NCBI GenBank assembly: GCA_020437105.1
Contig: JAGQWR010000052.1
Span: 1 to 64,000, forward strand
Length of the DNA: 64,000 nucleotides
From: Saprospiraceae bacterium
GTDB taxonomy: Bacteria > Bacteroidota > Bacteroidia > Chitinophagales > Saprospiraceae
Direction: 5' to 3'
A program made the translations under genes and the position numbers. Of this stretch, positions 42,629 to 51,210 are shown one piece after another. The notes beneath the pieces were generated by a model. The model ran no database searches. It was not told the DNA's origin and was given only the letters and a program-made list of their open reading frames with translations. How positions within the stretch are numbered: the stretch's first letter is position 1; the number at the start of each line of letters is the position of its first letter.

Positions 42629-43621
42629 ATGAAAAATGCTTTTCAGCAAGCGCGATTTGATCTGGTCCTGGAAAATCGGTTCCTCGGTTTTTTATTGAAT
42701 GCTTTTCCCTTCCGGGAATTGCAGGGCAAGAAAGGAATAAAAGTTTGGTGGACAGTTCATCAACACGATTTACAACTGGATTATTTGGCAGATAGCCCTT
42801 TGGATCTGGCAGAATGGAAGACACTTTTAGAGGAGGCGTGTATAGAGTTTCTGCAATTTGTCCAACAAATTATTACTGAAAACCCAGGTTCGAAGGTCAT
42901 CGGACAAAGTGTATCCGGATTGGCAGAAGCATGGGTATCCTTTGCCGGGACAAAACAAGCAGTACTACTCAGTAAGATTCAGGAAATGTTGCATTTCATG
43001 GGCAGTTTGCTGGACAATACGGAGCGTGAAAATTTAATCCGCCTGGGATTACCCACCGACTTGTTTTACCCGCAGAAAACAGGGGCTACGATAAACTGGC
43101 GGGTTCAGTTGCGCAATTTCGTTCGAAGCGGAATGCGAACAGCTATCCGAAACAGCAATCATCACTATTCAAAAAGGTATGGCACTACGCCCGGCCTGAA
43201 GATTCGGGCTCAACCGAAGATTGGCATTGCCCTTGATGTTTCCGGAAGTATATCCAAACAAGTACTGGAATCATTTTGGGGAGAGGTAAATCAAATTTAT
43301 CGCAGTCACAGGCAATTGATTATCTGTGAATTTGACCACCGGATAACACGCATAGGTCCCTTCCATCCTTCCAAACCCTATCCGATTGGCAAACAGGGCG
43401 GAACAAATTTTAATGCGCCTGTAAAATGGGCAAATGAAGCCGGCATTCAGGCCTTAATCATTTTCACCGACGGACAAGCTGCTCCGCCATTGCTCCGGAG
43501 CTCCATTCCCTGCTTATGGGTCTTTGCCTGTGACGAGCAGCAGGGAAAAACTGCTTTCCGAGGGAATAAGCTATTTTTAAAAACCAACACCCCTAAATCC
43601 CAAATGGCAACAAATGGATAA
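42629..43621 (+). CDS. VWA-like (DUF2201-related) protein
   Basis: The frame opens at 42527, but ATG at 42629 is the better start (MKNAFQQARFDLVLENRFLGFLLN), since the preceding codons lie under the pyrR promoter region. The C-terminal third is VWA-like with a MIDAS motif D203-V-S-G-S in IGIALDVSGSISKQVLESF, and the later LIICEFDHRITRI and FTDGQ. DUF2201-type proteins pair a putative metallopeptidase with VWA, but here no HExxH is visible in the N-terminal half, so any peptidase function looks lost. It overlaps the MoxR-like gene by 8 bases, and the two form a chaperone-like pair. Confidence 0.8.
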   Translation: MKNAFQQARFDLVLENRFLGFLLNAFPFRELQGKKGIKVWWTVHQHDLQLDYLADSPLDLAEWKTLLEEACIEFLQFVQQIITENPGSKVIGQSVSGLAEAWVSFAGTKQAVLLSKIQEMLHFMGSLLDNTERENLIRLGLPTDLFYPQKTGATINWRVQLRNFVRSGMRTAIRNSNHHYSKRYGTTPGLKIRAQPKIGIALDVSGSISKQVLESFWGEVNQIYRSHRQLIICEFDHRITRIGPFHPSKPYPIGKQGGTNFNAPVKWANEAGIQALIIFTDGQAAPPLLRSSIPCLWVFACDEQQGKTAFRGNKLFLKTNTPKSQMATNG

Positions 43622-44666
43622 AACAGCATACGGACCCAATATCCAGGCAGATGAGTTGGAGGCACTGCTAAATGACTTGATGGAAAATCGGCATTGGCCT
43701 CCTTTGTGTATATGGGGATCACATGGCATTGGCAAAACAGAGATTGTCCGGGATTTCGCGAAAAGCAAAAACATCCAATTTCAATACCTGGCGCCAGCTC
43801 AATTTGAGGAACTTGGCGACCTCATAGGGATGCCCATTATTTTAGAAGAGGAGACTATATTCAGGCCACCCGGTTGGGCACCTACACATTCTGGTCCGGG
43901 AATTTTACTGTTGGATGACCTCAATCGGGCAGATGATCGTATTCTCCGTGGACTCATGCCGCTACTTCAACGATTTGGAATGGTTAGTTGGAACCTCCCG
44001 CCCTCCTGGCGCATTGTTTGTACGGCTAATCCGGATGTTGGCGATTATAGTGTGACGCCCTTAGATCCGGCCATTCTCACCCGATTGATGCACGTACACC
44101 TGCATTTTGATTCCTCCAAATGGGCAAACTGGGCAGTAGAGAAAAATATTTCCGAACAACAAATCCGCTTTGTTTTAAGTCATCCGAATATCTTTCAGGC
44201 AGCCCGGACTACTGCCAGAACGCTCACCCAGTTTTTCCAGGCATTGAATGGCTCGAACAAACGAGCTCCTGAAGTTGATCGAATCAAGTTATTGGGCGAT
44301 GCCTTTATTGATCCGGAAAGCACAAACGCATTTTTGCGTTTTCTTAAAACGGATCAGGAGACCTGGGTCGATCCAAAAGTATTTCTGGAGAACAGAAACG
44401 CAGCGGATTTATCAAAGAAGGCCAGGCAGTTGGTCCAACAAGCCGGGTATGGCAGGCAATTGTTTTTTCAACAACTCTTAGCCTGTTTAGGAGATCCGGA
44501 TTATACCATACCCGGAAGTGCCAAATCAAACATGGCCGACTTGTTGGAATCGCTGGATACTGACCCTGCTTTCAGGTTACAACTAGGGCGGGAATTGGCA
44601 CTTCTGGAAAAAGAAAGTATCCGAAATTGGCTGGCAGATGAGGAATTTGGGAAGCTGGTTTTTTAG
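43614..44666 (+). CDS. MoxR-like AAA+ ATPase
   Basis: The 350-residue protein has Walker A GSHGIGKT at residues 35-42, Walker B ILLLDDLNRAD, sensor 1 CTANPDVGDYSVTPLDPAILTR, and the arginine-finger region. It belongs to the dynein-related/MoxR AAA_5 group, whose members remodel partner proteins together with VWA proteins, often to insert metals or cofactors. It overlaps the VWA gene by 8 bases, so translation is probably coupled. The substrate is unknown, and no metalloenzyme gene is adjacent. Confidence 0.88.
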   Translation: MDKTAYGPNIQADELEALLNDLMENRHWPPLCIWGSHGIGKTEIVRDFAKSKNIQFQYLAPAQFEELGDLIGMPIILEEETIFRPPGWAPTHSGPGILLLDDLNRADDRILRGLMPLLQRFGMVSWNLPPSWRIVCTANPDVGDYSVTPLDPAILTRLMHVHLHFDSSKWANWAVEKNISEQQIRFVLSHPNIFQAARTTARTLTQFFQALNGSNKRAPEVDRIKLLGDAFIDPESTNAFLRFLKTDQETWVDPKVFLENRNAADLSKKARQLVQQAGYGRQLFFQQLLACLGDPDYTIPGSAKSNMADLLESLDTDPAFRLQLGRELALLEKESIRNWLADEEFGKLVF

Positions 44667-44670
44667 CTTT

Positions 44671-45204
44671 TTAGCCCCTGGCAACGACCCGGCGCATCAT
44701 GATATCAATTTGTTTTTCATCGCCAAATTGAAAGTAATGCGTGCCAAATTCCGTGAATCCATTTTTTTTATAAAACTGTATGGCCTGCGGGTTTTGCTCC
44801 CAAACTCCCAGCCAGATGTATTCGGTCGAAAGTGTCTGAGCGCGACTTAGAGCCAACTCAATTAAAGCCTGGCCAATTCGTCGGCCCTGATAATCAGCCA
44901 ACACATAGATACGCTCAATCTCCAATGCTTCAAATTTTTGATTTTCTGTTTGAGCTAAACCACTATTAATCTTTAGATAAGCTACAGTTTGCTCCTGTAT
45001 TTTAGCAAAGTAAAACTCAGATTCCGGATTGTCCAACTCTTTCCTGAGTTGTTCTGTTGAAAAACTTCTGGCAAGATAATCCGCCATATTTTCGGCGGAA
45101 TTGAGATGTGCGTAAGCCTCCGAAAAGGTTTTGAGACTGATAGCCTGAAGTTCCCTTAATTCAGGATAACTGATTTTCGTGATATGAAACTCGTCAGCTT
45201 GCAT
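44671..45204 (-). CDS. GNAT family N-acetyltransferase
   Basis: The 177-residue protein has the GNAT acetyl-CoA-binding motif as IERIYVLADYQGRRIGQALIELAL, preceded by FYFAKIQEQTVAYLKINSG and followed by YIWLGVWEQNPQAIQFYKKNGF. Its ending MMRR is typical. It acetylates some amine, possibly of a small molecule or protein. It is convergent with the MoxR gene, with 4 bases between the stops. Substrate unknown. Confidence 0.9.
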   Translation of the reverse strand: MQADEFHITKISYPELRELQAISLKTFSEAYAHLNSAENMADYLARSFSTEQLRKELDNPESEFYFAKIQEQTVAYLKINSGLAQTENQKFEALEIERIYVLADYQGRRIGQALIELALSRAQTLSTEYIWLGVWEQNPQAIQFYKKNGFTEFGTHYFQFGDEKQIDIMMRRVVARG

Positions 45205-45227
45205 TCAGTAAATGCTTCAATCTGTAA

Positions 45228-45710
45228 TTAGCTGGTCGTCTGATTTTCAAATAGCGTTGATAGGCTATCAGCTACTAAGGTCGTTTTTGATCTTAAAATC
45301 TCGGCAGGGTCCGTGGCTGGTCCATGTGCTATTTGATAAACAGGCGGATTTTCACCCTGGTCCAGTCTAATAAAATACGTGTTTCCATTTTCTCTCGGGT
45401 CGTCGGCTATGGCGATATACCCAAGAGGAGCAACAAAATTTCCAGGACTTAACCGAAAATAGCTATCAGAGATTTCATCGAAATCATAAAACTGGATCGC
45501 ATTGATTTCTCCAGTCTTCGATTGGAATCGAAGAATTAAATTAGCAATAGGATAGTTTAAAAACATGTCCCGCAGCCAGGGAGGGAAAAGTAGTTTTAAT
45601 TCTTCCTCCAGCGTATTAAATGCCGCTTCAGACAACCTTTTTCCTCGAAGAGCCACATGCTCGTCTGAAGGGACTGCGAGCTTTAGGTATTGTTCTAATT
45701 CGGCATTCAT
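45228..45710 (-). CDS. Possible SMI1/KNR4 (SUKH)-like protein
   Basis: The 160-residue protein has no signal peptide. Its segments LEEELKLLFPPWLRDMFLNYPIANLIL, IQFYDFDEISDSYFRLSPG and YIAIADDPRENGNTYFIRLDQGENPPVYQIAHG follow the order of hydrophobic and acidic elements seen in SUKH domains, which include immunity proteins against polymorphic toxins. No toxin gene is adjacent. The assignment is by pattern only. It lies 23 bases upstream of the GNAT gene on the same strand. Confidence 0.5.
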   Translation of the reverse strand: MNAELEQYLKLAVPSDEHVALRGKRLSEAAFNTLEEELKLLFPPWLRDMFLNYPIANLILRFQSKTGEINAIQFYDFDEISDSYFRLSPGNFVAPLGYIAIADDPRENGNTYFIRLDQGENPPVYQIAHGPATDPAEILRSKTTLVADSLSTLFENQTTS

Positions 45711-45777
45711 TAGTAGAATTGTTGAGCGTTGAGGAGTTCAAAAAACCCACAACCTTAGACTTTATACCATCGATCTA

Positions 45778-47118
45778 TCAATCTTTAGCAAAGCTTACTT
45801 CCACCTCTTTATCATCCACCAAGAGACAAAGCAAGCCGGCGATAAACAGTGAAACACCTCCAATGATCAGCGCGTAAATAGAGGCATTTCCAAAAAAGGA
45901 TTTAAGCATAAAACCCAGGATACCGGCAGCAATAATCTGAGGGATCACAATAAAAAAATTGAAGACCCCCATATAATAGCCCATCTTATTAGCGGGCAGG
46001 ATACTGGACAACATCGCATAAGGCATGGATAGAATACTCGCCCAGGCAATTCCAACACCTACCATAGAAAGTAGCAACATGGTCGGATCCGAAATAAAAT
46101 AAACCGAAATCAGCCCGAAGCCTCCGCAAAACAAGGCGACAAGATGTGTCATTCGGCGGCTTATCCGCTTGGCAAGGACCGGAAGCATAAAGGCTACCAG
46201 CGCAGCTATACCATTATAGACGGCAAAACAAATGCCGACCCAATCTGCTCCTTCATTATAAAGAGGAGAAGTGGTATCTGTTGTGCCATATACATGACTT
46301 GTCAATGCCGAGGTAGTATAAATCCACATGGCAAATAAGGCAAACCAGGAAAAAAACTGCACCACTGAAAGCTGAACCATGGTTTTTGGCATTTTGAATA
46401 TGCCCAAAAATGATTCTTGAATGCCTGTCCAAATACCGATCGCATCGTTTTCCTGTTTTAATTTTTCCAGGTCATCCGGTGGATATTCAGTAGTCTTAAA
46501 GACGGTCCACATGACGGCACAGAAATAAGCAATACCACCCAAATAAAAGGACCATTTAACCGAATCGGGGATGCCACCTTCAGGTGCTATATTACTTACC
46601 CCAAACCAATTCGTGAAAATCCAGGGGAGCGCTGAAGCAATTACGGCTCCTGTACCGATAAAAAAGCTCTGCATGGCAAAACCACTGGTACGTTGTTTAT
46701 CAGAAAGCATATCGCCCACAAATGCCCGAAATGGTTCCATGCTGATATTTATGGAAGCATCCATTAGCCAGAGCATAATAACCGCCATCCACAGCGCTGT
46801 GGAATTAGGCATAAGGAACAGCGCAATGGTAGCGAGAATAGCTCCTACTGCAAAGAAAGGTCGTCTCCTACCCCATTTTTTATGCCAGGTCCGGTCGCTG
46901 TAATAACCGATTATGGGTTGCACCAGCAAGCCGGTCACCGGAGCGGCCAACCAGAGGATTGGTAATTCATCCTGGGAAGCACCAAGGGTTTCAAAGATCC
47001 GGCTAACATTGGCATTTTGAAGGGCAAAGCCAAATTGGATCCCCAAAAAACCAAAACTCATATTCCATATCTGCCAGAAGGATAAATGGGGTTTTTCGGA
47101 ACCGATGGAAACTTGCAT
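45778..47118 (-). CDS. MFS transporter, SLC45/sugar-symporter-like
   Basis: The 446-residue protein has about 12 hydrophobic segments. The N-terminus (LSFWQIWNMSFGFLGIQFGFALQNANVSRIFETLG) and the loop YYSDRTWHKKWGRRRPFFAVGA are typical of the SLC45/GPH-like MFS transporters found beside maltose and sucrose genes in Bacteroidota. The loop carries the RWGRRRP variant of the MFS motif A. It is likely to import a di- or oligosaccharide with protons. No glycosidase is adjacent here, so the substrate is not inferred from context. Confidence 0.88.
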   Translation of the reverse strand: MQVSIGSEKPHLSFWQIWNMSFGFLGIQFGFALQNANVSRIFETLGASQDELPILWLAAPVTGLLVQPIIGYYSDRTWHKKWGRRRPFFAVGAILATIALFLMPNSTALWMAVIMLWLMDASINISMEPFRAFVGDMLSDKQRTSGFAMQSFFIGTGAVIASALPWIFTNWFGVSNIAPEGGIPDSVKWSFYLGGIAYFCAVMWTVFKTTEYPPDDLEKLKQENDAIGIWTGIQESFLGIFKMPKTMVQLSVVQFFSWFALFAMWIYTTSALTSHVYGTTDTTSPLYNEGADWVGICFAVYNGIAALVAFMLPVLAKRISRRMTHLVALFCGGFGLISVYFISDPTMLLLSMVGVGIAWASILSMPYAMLSSILPANKMGYYMGVFNFFIVIPQIIAAGILGFMLKSFFGNASIYALIIGGVSLFIAGLLCLLVDDKEVEVSFAKD

Positions 47119-47146
47119 AACTACTACTGGTTAAAGGTTACTGAGT

Positions 47147-47307
47147 AGACTTGTCCAACTGGGCATGAATGAGCGAAAGCGAAGCAAATTTTATTTTGAA
47201 CAAGGCAAAAAACGTAGACGATGCCTTAGCATCGGCGAGGCTTTTTAACGAAGTGCAAGATAAAATTTGTCGCTTGTAGCCATTTGAGGCTCCAGTTGTA
47301 CAAGTCT
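47147..47307. repeat. 161-bp imperfect palindrome
   Basis: Terminal arms AGACTTGTCCAACTGG (47147-47162) and CCAGTTGTACAAGTCT (47292-47307) pair at 15 of 16 positions. Inner arms also pair: AAGCGAAGCAAATTTTAT near 47176 with the complement near 47262-47280. The centre contains GATGCC-TTAGCATCGGCGAGG. The whole fills the gap between the MFS gene and the DUF4956 gene. It looks like a mobile miniature element or a transcribed long hairpin. Confidence 0.75.
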
Positions 47308-47324
47308 ATTATAAATCATTGACT

Positions 47325-48014
47325 TTAAATCGTGCTCGGAGGTGAATTTTCGTCCTCATCAAAAAACAAATTAACCATTCGAACGCCCTCTAAACTACGG
47401 AGTTTTCGGATGAGTTCTGCCGGATTGGTTCTTCTTTTAAGCTTGATGTGAAAAAATACATCCAACATCCCGTCGCCCCTGTTTCGGATGTTTATCATTT
47501 TTCGCCACCGGCTGTGAGCGGATATAACTTTATCAATTTCGCCATCAGCCTGAAATTCGCCGGCATATTCTATTTGCAACAAATGCCGTTGGGCAAGTCG
47601 TTGGCCGAAGCCAGAGCTAAGCAGTAACCAAATAACCAGGCTAACTAACAAGGTACTTACAATGGCTACCCCCGTTAAGCCTGTGCCGGCAGCCAGGCCA
47701 ATGGACAAGGCAAAAAAGATAAAGACAATATCCAGGGTATCCCGTACAGCGGTACGAAATCGAATAATAGACATAGCTCCAACCAAGCCAAATGCACGTG
47801 CCAGATTATTACCAATAACCAACATAACCACCGAAGTAATCATAGTTAGGAGTACCAGAGCATTCACGAAAGTGTAAGAATAACTTGGTCCTTTATAGGT
47901 AACACGGTAAACCAGGGAAATAAATAAGCCACACGCCATGGACACCAGGAGATGGACAATTAAATCCATTACACCTGGTCTGAAAACATCTAATTGTTGA
48001 AAATCTTCGAACAT
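47325..48014 (-). CDS. DUF4956 membrane protein
   Basis: The 229-residue protein has about four hydrophobic segments (VHLLVSMACGLFISLVYRV, FVNALVLLTMITSVVMLVIG, GTGLTGVAIVSTLLVSLVIWLLL) and the DUF4956 signature ARAFGLVGAMSIIRFRTAVRDTLDIVFIFFALSIGLAAG. The C-terminal 90 residues form a small soluble domain (FFHIKLKRRTNPAELIRKLRSLEGVRMVNLFFDED). It lies 8 bases from the VTC-domain gene, its usual neighbour. The activity is not established; pairing with VTC suggests a membrane partner for polyphosphate or another polymer. Confidence 0.9.
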   Translation of the reverse strand: MFEDFQQLDVFRPGVMDLIVHLLVSMACGLFISLVYRVTYKGPSYSYTFVNALVLLTMITSVVMLVIGNNLARAFGLVGAMSIIRFRTAVRDTLDIVFIFFALSIGLAAGTGLTGVAIVSTLLVSLVIWLLLSSGFGQRLAQRHLLQIEYAGEFQADGEIDKVISAHSRWRKMINIRNRGDGMLDVFFHIKLKRRTNPAELIRKLRSLEGVRMVNLFFDEDENSPPSTI

Positions 48015-48022
48015 AAACGGGC

Positions 48023-48778
48023 TTAGTTACTCCGCTCGGGAGAGAATCGACTAAAAATCAGGGAATCAAAACGTGAATAGGGCTTTACCTCTTCCAGGGC
48101 ATCAATAGACATACAGTATTTTGAAGCGGAAGTCCTTTTAATATTCATTGAATGCACTAATTCGGCCAGCCAACCGGGCATGTAGTGATTAAATTTTATT
48201 TCTAAGATAAAATGGCCGTGCAACGCAGTAACCGCCCCTTCTTCGCGATACAATTCATCGAGTGAAGGGTACGGTAAGGCCCGTAAATTTTTATCAAAGG
48301 TAATACGAAGCTTATTCTTCATATCAGCAGATGGCGCCTCGAATGCTTCCCGCTCATAAATCACGGTTACAACGGGTTTCATCTGGCGACCATAAACATG
48401 GTATAAAAAACGATTTAGATCATCGCTTTTCCCAGCCAACTGGCCATTTTCAAACACCGAGTCCATTTCCTTGAAGGCAATCATGGTTCGATGTTTGTAT
48501 ATTGGATGTTCAAACTTCTTTTTTATTTCAAAGAATATATCTGAATCGGGGCTTTCCAAATTATACCCACGAATCCGAACCTTATTGCGGTTTTTTACCC
48601 CTGCAATTTTAGTGGTATAACATTCAAACCTGGGAGTGTCAAAATAGATACTACGAACGGTATATTCCCCGCCATTCCTTTTGGCAAAGGAGTCATACTT
48701 GATAAAGGGAAGCAGGATACTTCTGACCTCATCCAGGCGACTTACAGGAATAATATATTTTAGTTCATATCGTAACAT
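48023..48778 (-). CDS. VTC domain (polyphosphate polymerase-like) protein
   Basis: The 251-residue protein belongs to the VTC domain family (PF09359). It starts LRYELKYIIPVSRLDEVRSILLPFI and has the basic tunnel residues in YTVRSIYFDTP, NKVRIRGYNL and KKKFEHPIYKHRTMIAFKE, and EIKFNHYMPGWL. In yeast, VTC4 makes polyphosphate from ATP; the bacterial proteins are less studied. It is flanked by the HlyD-like gene (9 bases) and DUF4956 (8 bases), so the three are surely one operon. Confidence 0.92.
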   Translation of the reverse strand: MLRYELKYIIPVSRLDEVRSILLPFIKYDSFAKRNGGEYTVRSIYFDTPRFECYTTKIAGVKNRNKVRIRGYNLESPDSDIFFEIKKKFEHPIYKHRTMIAFKEMDSVFENGQLAGKSDDLNRFLYHVYGRQMKPVVTVIYEREAFEAPSADMKNKLRITFDKNLRALPYPSLDELYREEGAVTALHGHFILEIKFNHYMPGWLAELVHSMNIKRTSASKYCMSIDALEEVKPYSRFDSLIFSRFSPERSN

Positions 48779-48787
48779 CCGGTCAGT

Positions 48788-49855
48788 TTACCACCTTAGC
48801 CGAAAGGCCTTGGTTAAATAATCCCAAATTCTGAGTTTACCTACCTCAATACGACAGGGAATTGGTTTACCATCGATCCACTTATTGCGTAGTCCGGGCA
48901 CTTGAAGGCGAACCCACTGAACCTGCTCATTATTTAGAATGGAAATGGGACCATATTGGGTCCATTCTTTAACAGTATAAGCCTGTTTTAGTATTCCCTC
49001 CAAAAGCACCAATTGAAAACTATCCTGCAGCATATCCAAATCCCGGGATCGCACCGGAAAATGAACAATTGAGGCGGTAGTATCCTCTACCCACAAATGA
49101 TCTACACCTTCCGGTGAAAGTTCTCTGCGCCAAACACCTTCAATCGGACATTGGATAGAATACAGAGACTCTTTGCCTTCCAGGAAACTGGAGGTTGTTT
49201 CAAGGGCAGCGATTCGGGTATTGATCAGGTCAATCTGCTGCGATTTCTCGCCGGTACGTTCTTCCACCAAAAGTCTTTTAGCTACCTCAACCCGTAAAAC
49301 AGCTTCTGCTTTGGCATTTTCGGTTTGTTCAAATTCAGAAAGAGAAATCAATCCTTCTTCCAGCAAGGCTTGCTGCCGAATCAATTGCTTCTCCAACAGT
49401 GTTAAGGTTTGCTCTGCCAAACGCACCTCTTCTTCCATGCGCTGAATGGTCTCCGGTTTTTCTCCGATTAGATCTACATTGAGCAATGCTTTTTGCTCCT
49501 TTAGTTCAACCCCTACATCAATCAGCTGTTCTGACAAGCGATTACTCTCAATCTTCAAAACCTGAAAATTAGCCGGAATCCAATTCTCCGGAAGGGAGTC
49601 AAGCTGATATTCCATCCGGACAACATCTCCCTGATCAAACTGATATAGTTGCTGATCTTTGATGCCGTCCAGCTTATAATCGTACCATTTACTATGCAGC
49701 GAACCATTCGGATATTGCACCAACTCCCAGGCCTGAACGGGCATCACCTGCACAGCCGTTTGGAAGCCATAGGGCACTTCCCACGGACCAAGTAATAAGA
49801 CAGCCACTACTATACTAACAACACTAAGAGGTATATACTTCACAATTTTTCCCAA
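48788..49855 (-). CDS. HlyD-like periplasmic adaptor protein
   Basis: The 355-residue protein has an N-terminal membrane anchor (YIPLSVVSIVVAVLLLGPW). It then has a long helical hairpin with heptads (ANFQVLKIESNRLSEQLIDVGVELKEQKALLN ... LAEQTLTLLEKQLIRQQALLEEGLISLSEFEQTENAKAEAVLRVEVAKRLLVEE) between beta segments (LYSIQCPIEGVWRRELSPEG). This is the build of HlyD/RND-type adaptors, although the usual lipoyl GxxVxxxxV is poorly kept. It is the first gene of the operon with VTC and DUF4956. No transporter ATPase or outer-membrane channel is adjacent. Confidence 0.8.
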   Translation of the reverse strand: MGKIVKYIPLSVVSIVVAVLLLGPWEVPYGFQTAVQVMPVQAWELVQYPNGSLHSKWYDYKLDGIKDQQLYQFDQGDVVRMEYQLDSLPENWIPANFQVLKIESNRLSEQLIDVGVELKEQKALLNVDLIGEKPETIQRMEEEVRLAEQTLTLLEKQLIRQQALLEEGLISLSEFEQTENAKAEAVLRVEVAKRLLVEERTGEKSQQIDLINTRIAALETTSSFLEGKESLYSIQCPIEGVWRRELSPEGVDHLWVEDTTASIVHFPVRSRDLDMLQDSFQLVLLEGILKQAYTVKEWTQYGPISILNNEQVQWVRLQVPGLRNKWIDGKPIPCRIEVGKLRIWDYLTKAFRLRW

Positions 49856-49971
49856 CGGTTTAACCGAATCACGTCGCTAAAATTGGCAGATATTTGCCAA
49901 GGTATTATAGGATGGGCGGCAAAATAAAAAAATTGAACTACATTCATCGGATTTAATTATTCAAGGCCTTT

Positions 49972-51204
49972 ATGCGACAAACAAATATTTCAACCAAAAT
50001 ACTCATTCGGCTATGTATTGGCCTTCTTATATGTTTCCAAACAGGAAGCATATCTGCTCAGGCAGGATGTACGGATCAACAAGCTACGAATTTCGACCCG
50101 TTAGCGACTCTAAATGATGGAAGCTGTACCTATCCGCCAACGACTTATACACTCGACCTGGTAGCAGACCTCTCTGAAACACTGGTAGAAACTTCCGGTT
50201 TAGCGTTTTTAGATGGCTCCCTGTGGACACATAATGATGGTGGAAATCCGGATGTAATTTATCGGATTGATACCCTTAACGGGGATATCCTCCAATCAGT
50301 AATCATAGCCACTGCTTTTAACCAGGACTGGGAGGATATGGCTCAGGATGATCAATATTTATACGTAGGAGATTTTGGAAACAATTCTGGCGACCGGCAG
50401 GATCTGGTCATATATCGAATCCTGCGTTCGGATTTGGGATCAAATGTGGTGAACGCTGATGTCATTCAATTCAGCTATGAAGACCAGACAACTTTCAATT
50501 CACTTCCCTATCAGACCAATTTTGATTGTGAGGCCTTTTTTGTAAAGGATGACAGCCTGCACCTGTTTACAAAACACTGGGTTGACTATAAAACAAAACA
50601 TTATGTCCTGCCGGCAGAACCGGGCACCCAAGTGGCTGCTTTACGAGATTCACTCGATGTGCAACTGTTAATCACCGGTGCCGACATGGGCGAAAACGGG
50701 GAAGTCATCTTGCTGGGATGGAATCCGGTAACCGGAAACTCTGCCTTTTGGCTTTTATTCGATTATCCGAATCAAAACATATTCAAAGGCAATAAAAGGC
50801 GGATCAACCTGGGCTACGCCAGCCTAAACAGTCAACCGGAAGGCATTAGCTTTTCCAGTGCCTATGAAGGCTTTATTAGTAGTGAAAACTTCCTGAGCTA
50901 TCCGCAAAGACTTCTGAGGTTTTCGATAGAATCATGGGTCAGCAATATTGTATCGACCCATTCTACTCCGCCATCTTTACACCTCCAAATTGCTCCGAAT
51001 CCATCAGAAAACACCCTTTGCCTGCAAGGTTTAGAACAGCACTCGGACATTCAAATCAGTGTACTTGACACACAGGGAAAACTGGTTTATGGTCCCACAA
51101 AAATAAAGGGCGCCTGTGTTAATACCGGTCTTCAATCGGGTTTATATTTTGTCCGTTTCCGGGAAGGAAATGCAAATCAAACCTTGAAATGGATCTGTAA
51201 ATAA
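49972..51204 (+). CDS. T9SS-exported propeller-like protein with GCTDxxAxN module
   Basis: The 410-residue protein has a signal peptide (to about residue 31). A short module GCTDQQATNFDPLATLNDGSCTYP, common at the N-termini of Bacteroidota surface proteins, follows. The main domain has SMP-30/PQQ-like phrases (LAFLDGSLWTHNDGGNPDVIYRIDTLNGDIL, WEDMAQDDQYLYVGDFGNNSGDRQDLVIYRI, AEGISFS-type strand PEGISFSSAYEG). A type A sorting domain ends it (IAPNPSENTLCLQGL ... LDTQGKLVYG ... LQSGLYFVRFREG). It is exported by T9SS. Function unknown. Confidence 0.83.
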   Translation: MRQTNISTKILIRLCIGLLICFQTGSISAQAGCTDQQATNFDPLATLNDGSCTYPPTTYTLDLVADLSETLVETSGLAFLDGSLWTHNDGGNPDVIYRIDTLNGDILQSVIIATAFNQDWEDMAQDDQYLYVGDFGNNSGDRQDLVIYRILRSDLGSNVVNADVIQFSYEDQTTFNSLPYQTNFDCEAFFVKDDSLHLFTKHWVDYKTKHYVLPAEPGTQVAALRDSLDVQLLITGADMGENGEVILLGWNPVTGNSAFWLLFDYPNQNIFKGNKRRINLGYASLNSQPEGISFSSAYEGFISSENFLSYPQRLLRFSIESWVSNIVSTHSTPPSLHLQIAPNPSENTLCLQGLEQHSDIQISVLDTQGKLVYGPTKIKGACVNTGLQSGLYFVRFREGNANQTLKWICK

Positions 51205-51210
51205 GCGGCC

